A stretch of DNA of 35,957 nt from Bacteroidota bacterium (GTDB taxonomy: Bacteria; Bacteroidota; Bacteroidia; Bacteroidales; Paludibacteraceae). The notes below the pieces were generated by a model. It searched no databases. It saw only the letters and a program-made list of their open reading frames with translations, and was not told the DNA's origin. A program made the position numbers and the translations under genes. Location: NCBI GenBank assembly GCA_030706465.1, contig JAUZOM010000020.1:1-35957 (forward strand), written 5' to 3'. Below, piece after piece: positions 8,134 to 14,415 of this stretch (position 1 is its first letter; the number at the start of each line of letters is the position of its first letter).

Positions 8134-9422
8134 ATACTTCCACGCGGAACTCCTGTAAACTTTGTGCTCCATTGGGTGCATCACTGGTATTCAAGGGCAT
8201 TGAAGGGTGTGTTCCGCTTATTCACGGGAGCCAGGGTTGTGCCACTTATATCAGGCGGTATATGATCAGCCATTATAAGGAACCTGTGGATATTGCGTCA
8301 AGTAATTTCAGTGAAGAAACCACAGTCTTTGGAGGAAGTCGGAACTTTATTACCGGGATTGATAATATTATAAAACAATATAAGCCGCAGGTGATTGGTA
8401 TAGCGTCCACCTGTTTGTCGGAAACCATTGGTGAAGACATCCCGGGACATATCCGTAACTATTGCGAAACATACAAAGGATTGGAGAAGAACCTGCCCAC
8501 CTTCATTCATGCCTCCACACCCAGTTATTGCGGAAGTCATGCGGAAGGATATTATAACACCGTATTGGCAACTATCAAGACAGTAACAGAATACGAAAAG
8601 ACGGATAATTCAATTACTATTATTCCGGGAATGGTAACTCCGGCTGATATTCGATACCTCAAGGAATTGCTCGATGATTTTGGCTTAAAGTACACGCTGT
8701 TTCCCGATTACAGCGAAACACTGGATAATGAATACACATCGGAATATCAATTAATTCCTACCGGTGGAACGCCTATTTGGAAAATAAAACGCATTGGCAA
8801 TTCAAAAGCGGTTATTGAATTTGGAAATGTTTTTAATAAAGGGGTTAGTCGTACAAAGGATGTGGGTACCATTCAGTCTGCCGGTGAATGGCTGGAATCA
8901 TCACTATACATTAAGAATTACCAAATGCCTCAACCGATTGGCATTGAAGCTTCCGACCGATTGATGGACGTATTGAAAGAACTAAGTGGCAAGGAAATAC
9001 CGGAGAAACATCGTAAAGAACGTGGAAGGTTGGTGGATGCTTATGTGGATGCCCATAAATATGTGTTCGGTAAAAAAGCATTGTTGTACGGTGAAGAAGA
9101 CTTTGTAACTGCATTGGCCGATTGGCTGCGCGAAATAGGAATAGAAACATACTTCAAAAAAGGAGCAGATTTTGAAACGTTACGTGAAGAAGCAGAAAAC
9201 TTTAAACCGGACCTTTTAATAGGAAACAGCAAAGGATACTATATCGCACGGGAACGTAAGATTCCACTGGTTCGCTTAGGATTTCCCATTCATGATCGGT
9301 TTGGGGCTTCCAGGATTCATCAGATTGGCTATCGGGGGACACAAGAACTTTTTGACCTAGTGGTGAATGCATTGATTGAGTATAAACAGGAAAACTCACC
9401 GATAGGTTATAAATATCTATAA
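8052..9422 (+). CDS. nifN: NifN, FeMo-cofactor scaffold beta-type subunit with repeat-encoded N terminus
   Basis: This is the partner of NifE and a NifK paralogue. From ATG 8052 it is 456 residues; the ORF-track start is a TTG two codons upstream. Family homology starts at Tyr28 (YTSTRNSCKLCAPLGA). Conserved features include Cys38, Cys63 (HGSQGCATY) and TCLSETIGED. Residues 1-27 are not NifN sequence. They are two tandem repeat arms in frame (SSVPLGVR, then NSLGGRG), with Pro-Leu-Gly-Val at residues 16-19. The first 15 codons also resemble those of nifB (pattern N-x-E-x-x-G-N/D), so the start codon and leader peptide appear to belong to the inserted cassette. No other plausible start lies between the arms and the family-like region. 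Confidence 0.96.
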   Translation: MVNTEILGNRTNSSVPLGVRNSLGGRGYTSTRNSCKLCAPLGASLVFKGIEGCVPLIHGSQGCATYIRRYMISHYKEPVDIASSNFSEETTVFGGSRNFITGIDNIIKQYKPQVIGIASTCLSETIGEDIPGHIRNYCETYKGLEKNLPTFIHASTPSYCGSHAEGYYNTVLATIKTVTEYEKTDNSITIIPGMVTPADIRYLKELLDDFGLKYTLFPDYSETLDNEYTSEYQLIPTGGTPIWKIKRIGNSKAVIEFGNVFNKGVSRTKDVGTIQSAGEWLESSLYIKNYQMPQPIGIEASDRLMDVLKELSGKEIPEKHRKERGRLVDAYVDAHKYVFGKKALLYGEEDFVTALADWLREIGIETYFKKGADFETLREEAENFKPDLLIGNSKGYYIARERKIPLVRLGFPIHDRFGASRIHQIGYRGTQELFDLVVNALIEYKQENSPIGYKYL

Positions 9423-9547
9423 TACCCCTAACCCCTAAAGGGGAACAGAAAATATTACTAACGATTTTTAAATGATTAGAGTATGAGTAATTTAGAAAAT
9501 ACAGGAGACAAAAGTAACTCCAGTTCCCCTTTAGGGGTTAGGGGTTC
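9423..9547. repeat. Junction repeat element, nifN-nifB
   Basis: Left arm 9423-9445 (TACCCCTAACCCCTAAAGGG...) starts right after the nifN stop. Right arm 9524-9547 (TTCCCCTTTAGGGGTTAGGG...) is inside the nifB frame, reading S-S-P-L-G-V-R-G-S. The arms are complementary over about 22 bases, the cleanest pair in the window, and would loop out the nifB start codon at 9483. Confidence 0.85.
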
Positions 9548-10793
9548 ACATCCTTGTTTCAATGAGGAAGCAAGACATACCAATGCACGTGTTCACCTGC
9601 CTGTAGCTCCAAAATGCAATATACAGTGTAATTATTGCAATCGTAAATACGACTGCGTAAATGAAAGCCGCCCGGGTGTTACTTCTTCAGTATTGGCACC
9701 CTTTCAGGCTGTCGATTATCTGAAAGACTTGAATGGCCGGATAGAGAATCTGGCGGTCATCGGTATTGCCGGTCCGGGCGATCCGTTTGCCAATGCGGAA
9801 GAAACACTGGAAACCATGCGCCGCGTGAATGCAGAATTCCCGTATAAGATTTTCTGCCTTTCCACCAATGGACTTGAGTTGGAACCCTATATTGACGAAA
9901 TTGCCGATTTAGGCGTTTCACATGTCACCCTGACCATTAATGCCATCGATCCGACTATAACAGCCAAAATTTATAAATGGGTCCGGTATAATAAACATAT
10001 TTATCGGGGGGAAGAAGGTGCTGCCATTTTATTGGAACGCCAACTGGCCTGTATCCCGAAACTGAAGTCCAGGGGAATTACCGTAAAAATTAACTCCATT
10101 ATCATACCGGGAGTAAATGAGGATCATATTCCCGAAGTAGCTCGTGTATGTGCAGAGCTGGGAGCTGATGTCATAAACTGCATTCCCCTGATTCCAACAG
10201 CAGAAACACCTTTTGAAGTTGTTCCTAAACCGGATGCGAAAATGATATTCAGGGTTCGCACCTTATCATCCAATTACTTGAAGATTATGAGCCATTGTGC
10301 TCGCTGTCGTGCTGATGCGGCCGGCTTATTGGGCCAGGATCTCAGTGAAACCCATGCATTGCTGAAAGAGTATTCCTCCCGTGCTGAAGTTATGGAAACC
10401 AATGAAAGGCCTTATGTGGCTGTCGGATCAAATGAAGGATTATTAGTCAATCTGCATCTGGGCGAAGCACTCAGCTTATATATCTTTCAACAAAGTCCGA
10501 AAGGGTTTAAACTGGTGGAAATACGTCATACGCCTCCCAAAGGAAAAGGCGACGAACGTTGGCTTGAATTGGCCCGTTCATTAAAAGATTGCCGTGCCTT
10601 GTTGGTGAGCGGGGTGGGTGAAAATCCGAAAGCTATGCTTAAAGGATGCGGTATCCATGTGGTGGAAATGACCGGGTTGATCGATGAAGGATTGGAAGGC
10701 ATTTACAACAATAAAGTAATCCGTTCCATGGCGAAACCCGATGCTTTCAAATGTGGAAGTGGCTGTAAAGGGACAGCACAGGGTTGTGGATAA
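9483..10793 (+). CDS. nifB: NifB, radical SAM FeMo-cofactor core synthase with fused NifX-like domain and repeat-encoded N terminus
   Basis: NifB fuses two [4Fe-4S] units with a carbide from S-adenosylmethionine to make NifB-co, the core of FeMo-co. It is 436 residues. The radical SAM motif C-x3-C-x2-C is at Cys45, Cys49 and Cys52 (PKCNIQCNYC), followed by NRKYDCVNESRPGVTS. The SAM-binding region GIAGPGDPFAN follows. The C-terminal third (from about RPYVAVGSNEG) is a NifX/NafY-like domain, and the tail CGSGCKGTAQGCG is typical of fused NifB. Homology begins at His23 (HPCFNEEARH). Residues 1-22 come from the junction cassette (SNSSSPLGVRGS, Pro-Leu-Gly-Val at 16-19). No separate nifX is present, consistent with the fusion. 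Confidence 0.97.
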   Translation: MSNLENTGDKSNSSSPLGVRGSHPCFNEEARHTNARVHLPVAPKCNIQCNYCNRKYDCVNESRPGVTSSVLAPFQAVDYLKDLNGRIENLAVIGIAGPGDPFANAEETLETMRRVNAEFPYKIFCLSTNGLELEPYIDEIADLGVSHVTLTINAIDPTITAKIYKWVRYNKHIYRGEEGAAILLERQLACIPKLKSRGITVKINSIIIPGVNEDHIPEVARVCAELGADVINCIPLIPTAETPFEVVPKPDAKMIFRVRTLSSNYLKIMSHCARCRADAAGLLGQDLSETHALLKEYSSRAEVMETNERPYVAVGSNEGLLVNLHLGEALSLYIFQQSPKGFKLVEIRHTPPKGKGDERWLELARSLKDCRALLVSGVGENPKAMLKGCGIHVVEMTGLIDEGLEGIYNNKVIRSMAKPDAFKCGSGCKGTAQGCG

Positions 10794-10797
10794 GAGA

Positions 10798-10990
10798 CTA
10801 CCCCTACCCCCTAAAGGGGAATTAAGTTAGCCCCTGCTCTGAAATCTTATTATTTTGATTTGCATTACTTTATTAATAAACTCTATTAATACCACCATTC
10901 TAAAACCCCCTTCAGCGGGTAAGGGGTATAATTATTTACAAACTCAATTAAAAACATCGCCCCAAAATCCCCTCTAGGGGATAGGGGGTC
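10798..10990. repeat. Junction repeat element, nifB-ferredoxin (one left arm, two right arms)
   Basis: Left arm 10798-10822 (CTACCCCTACCCCCTAAAGG...) starts 4 bases after the nifB stop. A diverged right arm is at 10904-10928 (AACCCCCTTCAGCGGGTAAG...), and a better one at 10968-10990 (TCCCCTCTAGGGGATAGGGG...) ends 7 bases before the ferredoxin ATG. The second, read S-P-L-G-D-R-G, is in frame with the ferredoxin gene but has no upstream start codon. This is the last copy of the element in the window. Confidence 0.78.
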
Positions 10991-10997
10991 ATTCAGT

Positions 10998-11306
10998 ATG
11001 AAAAAACCTCAGTATCACATTTTGGTTTGTAACTCGTACCGGGTTGCAGGCGATGCACAAGGTGCATGTAACAAGAAGGGGGCAGCCGGACTGCTTCAGT
11101 ATATTTCGGAAGAAGCTGCCGATCGTGGGCTGGACGTGGCTGTCAGTTCTACGGCCTGTTTGAATGTCTGCTCGCAAGGACCTGCCATGGTTATTCACCC
11201 CAATAATTTCTGGTATGGCGGAGTTGACTCGGAAGCAGCCATTGATGAAGTGCTTGATGCTCTCGAAAACGACGAAGCTTGCGCCAAATATCTCATTAGC
11301 GATTAA
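10998..11306 (+). CDS. Thioredoxin-fold [2Fe-2S] ferredoxin (Clostridium pasteurianum / Shethna type)
   Basis: This is a small electron carrier of the type linked to nitrogenase in Clostridium pasteurianum and Azotobacter. It is 102 residues. Four cysteines fit the family's cluster ligands: Cys11 (HILVCNS), Cys24 (GACNKKG), Cys54 and Cys58 (STACLNVCSQGP). The rest (NFWYGGVD, then a helical C terminus) follows the thioredoxin-like fold. The start at 10998 gives the usual short N terminus before the first strand. The position between nifB and nifV supports a role in nitrogenase electron transfer or cofactor assembly; its partner cannot be read from the sequence. Confidence 0.92.
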   Translation: MKKPQYHILVCNSYRVAGDAQGACNKKGAAGLLQYISEEAADRGLDVAVSSTACLNVCSQGPAMVIHPNNFWYGGVDSEAAIDEVLDALENDEACAKYLISD

Positions 11307-11453
11307 ATTACCGGTAACATTCATAAGAGTCATAAAAGCTGACAAGGATGTAGTAAATAATTGAACGATAGCTTCAAACTTCAGACTTTCATAATTTTAA
11401 AAATTATCTTAGTTAATCAGTTTTTATGACTGCTTATAAACTATCCCAACTGT
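11307..11453 (+). other. Ferredoxin-nifV spacer without junction repeat; two small palindromes
   Basis: This 147-base gap breaks the junction-repeat pattern. It has a perfect palindrome TTACCGGTAA (11308-11317) two bases after the ferredoxin stop, and an AT palindrome ATAATTTT-A-AAAATTAT (11391-11407). Neither has a GC stem followed by a T run, so a terminator is not supported. nifV could have its own promoter here, but no convincing TTTG / TAnnTTTG pair was found. Confidence 0.4.
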
Positions 11454-12596
11454 ATGGATTCACCCTACTTTATCGATACCACATTACGTGACGGGGAACA
11501 ATCGCCGGGAGTTGTCTTTTCCCAGTCGGAGAAAATCAGGATTGCCGCCTTGTTGGAAAGGGCCGGTGTACCCGAAATTGAGATAGGAGTACCTGCCATG
11601 GGAGATGCCGAGATACAGGACATACGTGCCATTTGTGCGCTGGGTTTTAATTTCAAGACATTGTCATGGTGCCGTGCTACCCGGCAGGATATACTTTATG
11701 CTTCGCAGGCCGGGACTAACGGTGTACACTTGTCATTTCCTGTTTCTTCCATTTTAATGAAAGCCATGGGGAAAAATACGGGCTGGGTTATCCGGCAATT
11801 GAGGGAATTGATTGATTTTGCAATCCCTATGTTCGATTACGTCACCATTGGAGCCCAGGATGCTTCGCGGGCAGAAACCAAATTTTTAAAAGAGTTTGTT
11901 TGCGCAGCAAGCGCTTTTGGTGCTTCGCGTATCCGGTTGGCTGATACCGTAGGGTTGCTCAATCCCATCAGCACCTTCGAATTGGTATCTTCCGTCAGGA
12001 GTGTGGAGAAGAAACTTCCGCTGGAAATACATGCCCATAACGATTTGGGAATGGCCACAGCCAATACTTTAGCTGCCTATATGGCCGGGGCCGGTTGCCT
12101 GAGCACTACCATTAACGGATTGGGTGAACGGGCAGGAAATGCAGCCATGGAAGAGGTTGCCATGGCCCTGGAACTAAGTGCCAGAGTATCTTCCACTTTA
12201 CGTACCGAAACTTTTTCGGAGCTTAGTGAATACGTTGCCAAAGTCTCAAAGCGTGCCATCAGCCAGAATAAACCCATAACAGGTAGCCTGGTGTTAAGTC
12301 ACGAGAGTGGCATTCATACAAACTGTTTGCTGAAAGACCGGAACACCTACCAACTGATTCCTGCCGGAAAAATAGGAAAAGAAGAACAGGAATTCCTGAT
12401 TGGAAAACATAGTGGGAAGTCAACCATTATGCATTATTTAACCGATGCTAATCTGCCCTTTACGGATAAAGATTGCAGGTTATTACTCAACAAGGTAAAA
12501 GAATTCGCAGATGCTCTCAAAAGGGCAATAACAAAAGAAGAATTGCTGGATCTCTATTTTGAAGTACATTCAAATAAAACGACAGTAAATTGTTAA
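11454..12596 (+). CDS. nifV: NifV, homocitrate synthase
   Basis: NifV condenses acetyl-CoA and 2-oxoglutarate to (R)-homocitrate, the organic ligand of Mo in FeMo-co. At 380 residues it is full length and belongs to the DRE-TIM metallolyase family. DTTLRDGEQSPG near the N terminus, HAHNDLGMATAN (metal-binding histidines) and NGLGERAGNAA are clear, with SHESGIHTN before the C-terminal region. Linkage to nif and the short length favour NifV over 2-isopropylmalate synthase, which carries a regulatory domain. The start MDSPYFIDTTLRDGEQ is at the expected distance from the first motif. Confidence 0.95.
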   Translation: MDSPYFIDTTLRDGEQSPGVVFSQSEKIRIAALLERAGVPEIEIGVPAMGDAEIQDIRAICALGFNFKTLSWCRATRQDILYASQAGTNGVHLSFPVSSILMKAMGKNTGWVIRQLRELIDFAIPMFDYVTIGAQDASRAETKFLKEFVCAASAFGASRIRLADTVGLLNPISTFELVSSVRSVEKKLPLEIHAHNDLGMATANTLAAYMAGAGCLSTTINGLGERAGNAAMEEVAMALELSARVSSTLRTETFSELSEYVAKVSKRAISQNKPITGSLVLSHESGIHTNCLLKDRNTYQLIPAGKIGKEEQEFLIGKHSGKSTIMHYLTDANLPFTDKDCRLLLNKVKEFADALKRAITKEELLDLYFEVHSNKTTVNC

Positions 12597-12629
12597 ATGT
12601 AAATGATATTACATTCCCACTCATTAATT

Positions 12630-13091
12630 ATGGAAAGAACGCTTGTTATTATCAAACCCGGTGCAATAAAAAGAGATTTAATTGGTGAAATTATTCATCG
12701 CTTCGAACGGAAAGGGCTGCAACTTTGTGGCATTAAAATGATGAAACTGAATGATGAAATTCTGGATGAACATTACGAACATTTAAAAGGGAAACCTTTT
12801 TTTCAACGGATTAAAGACTCAATGATGAAAACACCGGTCGTGGTATGTTGTTGGAAAAGCGTTGATTGCGTTCGCATAGTCCATGATATGGCAGGTTGTA
12901 CAAATGGCCGTCAGGCAGCTATGGGAACCATCCGGGGCGATTATAGCGTCAGTGTGCAGGAAAATATTGTCCATACTTCGGATACGGTCGAAAATGCCAA
13001 TATTGAGATTGCCCGTTTTTTCAGGGAAGAAGAAATTTTCGAGTTTAACCAACTAAGTCCTACCGTTTTGTATGCTGAGGATGAATTTTAA
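12630..13091 (+). CDS. ndk: Nucleoside diphosphate kinase
   Basis: This enzyme transfers the gamma-phosphate between nucleoside triphosphates and diphosphates through a phosphohistidine. From ATG 12630 (MERTLVIIKPGAIKR) it is 153 residues. The ORF-track start at 12603 adds nine residues not found in the family. The active-site histidine is in NIVHTSDTVENA, where Thr replaces the common Gly or Ala after His. The ATP-site region TNGRQAAMGTIRGDY and the C-terminal Y-A-E-D-E-F are Bacteroidetes-like. It starts 33 bases after nifV and may be co-transcribed. An ndk gene is not a usual nif gene; a role in supplying nucleotides to the cluster would be speculation. Confidence 0.94.
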   Translation: MERTLVIIKPGAIKRDLIGEIIHRFERKGLQLCGIKMMKLNDEILDEHYEHLKGKPFFQRIKDSMMKTPVVVCCWKSVDCVRIVHDMAGCTNGRQAAMGTIRGDYSVSVQENIVHTSDTVENANIEIARFFREEEIFEFNQLSPTVLYAEDEF

Positions 13092-13179
13092 GCTGTTCCC
13101 TATCAAAATCAGGGGGAATACCTCCAAATTAAAAGTTCGTTTCAACACGTGATCCGAATTAATCATTAATTCTAAATTT

Positions 13180-13608
13180 ATGCCAACAACCTCTATCATC
13201 CCGGATGAAGAAATGCGCAGGCTTTCATTGTCCTGTTTGCAGTATGCCAATGGCTTCTTCACAACTTTTCAAAGAAGTCTGGCTAACAAGAACTCCCGTT
13301 TTGATAACGACCTGCTCTACGATCTGGCCGTATTAAGCCATGAGAAATACTTTGTTGCCCTGATGGCCCGTTACGACTGGAACGCAACCCACCATATGCC
13401 CATTGCTCTTTATAAAGAAGCCCTGGAATTTGAACCGGAATTAACCGAGAACATGAAACAAACGAGTATCCTGGTTGGTAAGTTTGAGGCCATTTGTTCC
13501 CTCGATGGTTTTGGATACCGCACCCCTTCCTCCGAAGAATTACACGCTATGGCCATCGGATTAGAGGAAATAAAGGAATTGGTAGAGAAACGTGCCAGTG
13601 AAATCTGA
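13180..13608 (+). CDS. Small helical protein of unknown function downstream of ndk
   Basis: The protein has 142 residues and is not recognised. It is almost entirely predicted helix, with a run of aromatic and histidine residues (HEKYFVALMARYDWNATHH) in the middle and a charged helical C terminus (GLEEIKELVEKRASEI). There is no signal peptide or membrane segment, so it should be cytoplasmic. The codon pattern and start context (A/T-rich leader, ATG followed by MPTTSIIPDEEMRR) look like a real gene. It lies 88 bases after ndk on the same strand, possibly as the last gene of the nif-linked run. A distant HEPN-like four-helix fold is possible from the T-H motif, but this is a guess. Confidence 0.75.
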   Translation: MPTTSIIPDEEMRRLSLSCLQYANGFFTTFQRSLANKNSRFDNDLLYDLAVLSHEKYFVALMARYDWNATHHMPIALYKEALEFEPELTENMKQTSILVGKFEAICSLDGFGYRTPSSEELHAMAIGLEEIKELVEKRASEI

Positions 13609-13620
13609 CATGTTTTGCTT

Positions 13621-13922
13621 TCAATAACTTATCAGTTTAACGATGTTAACTCTTAGCCCATGAAAAGAAATAATTTTCAGGGACATTCCGGCACTGGGTT
13701 CGATAAGTTCATTCTCAACTCTTATAATAGTTGATTTTGATGTGCCTGTACAGTTGGCTGGTCCCTGTTGCGTGATATATGCTTCTTTACGTACTTACTG
13801 GTTCTGTAAGCTAATGCAAGAATCTAACCCTTCCTGACGAAGTTTTCTCTTTCAGGTATACCTTCTTTCCCGTATTGTGCATCCGGAGCTGAACCGTAAT
13901 CGCCTAATTGATTGTTATTTGT
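13621..13922 (-). pseudogene. Decayed HigA-type antitoxin (XRE helix-turn-helix)
   Basis: This is not in the ORF track because the frame is broken. Reading the - strand, one frame gives DAQYGKEGIPERENFVRKG then stop (about 13824). A second frame gives VRKEAYITQQGPAN followed by GTSKSTIIRVENELIEPSAG and a tail LKIISFHGLRVNIVKLIS, ending at the TGA at 13621. Together these match the N-terminal linker, the helix-turn-helix and the C terminus of HigA-type antitoxins. At least one frameshift after FVRKG and one in-frame TAA before VRKEA inactivate it. It lies directly downstream of, and overlaps, the HigB-like remnant, the usual toxin-first order of higBA. Confidence 0.75.
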
Positions 13923-14214
13923 TTACATAGTGATTCTCCTTTTGTTTTTAGGGCTTGAGTTATTTCGGTTACAGGTATTTTCTGATTTTTTTTCTGAGAT
14001 CCATTTAGAAGTACAATAATGTATCCTTCGTCAAAAATAAAAAACACACGATAAATATTGCTGTTGATCTCCATTCTTATTTCAAACAATCCATCACGAA
14101 TAAGTTTTACAAATTTAGAACCAAATCCTTTCGTTCCTGTTGGAAAATCCAACTGGAATTCATTTTCTTTGCTAAAAAATAATAATAGGTTTCAAAATAT
14201 GTAACTTTTTTCAT
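13904..14214 (-). pseudogene. Decayed HigB/RelE-type toxin (Gp49-like mRNA interferase)
   Basis: The C-terminal part is open (ORF track 13904-14152, with a TTG used as start) and shows SKFVKLIRDGLFEIRMEINS, then IYRVFFIFDEG and LLNGSQKKNQKIP, diagnostic of the HigB/Gp49 family. The expected N terminus MKKVTYFETYYYF starts at the ATG at 14214 but is in another frame. Adding one T to the six-T run at 14179-14174 (- strand) would join the two as YYYFFSKENEF. The region between looks shorter than in intact toxins, so there may also be a deletion. With the broken antitoxin beside it, this is a dead toxin-antitoxin module. Confidence 0.75.
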
Positions 14215-14226
14215 CCATTTTTTCAA

Positions 14227-14354
14227 TTATCCAATGCAGGTTTTGGTGAATAACGGATAATCATTTTTCAGTATCTCATTGTCTTATTTAAACCGAACTG
14301 CAAAGCTGTTGACTTCACTCCTTCATTGCATCAGCGTTATTGAGCATTGGATAA
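14227..14354. repeat. 128-bp segment with perfect 11-bp inverted ends
   Basis: TTATCCAATGC (14227-14237) and GCATTGGATAA (14344-14354) are exact reverse complements 106 bases apart. No ORF is seen between them. No clear flanking target duplication was found. It may be a small non-autonomous mobile element or the relic of one, next to the decayed toxin-antitoxin pair. Confidence 0.4.
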
Positions 14355-14415
14355 GGCTCATCCGGGGAGCCTGTTCCCTGGCCCGTGCACCCGCTTACTC
14401 TATTCCTTGAATCTT

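Noticed and set aside
12603-12629. ORF-track start of ndk (MILHSHSLI)
   Set aside because: The family starts at MERTLVIIKPGA; the extra nine residues have no counterpart.
13096-13118. Terminator after ndk (TTCCC...GGGAA)
   Set aside because: A stem of only five pairs with a long loop and no T run.
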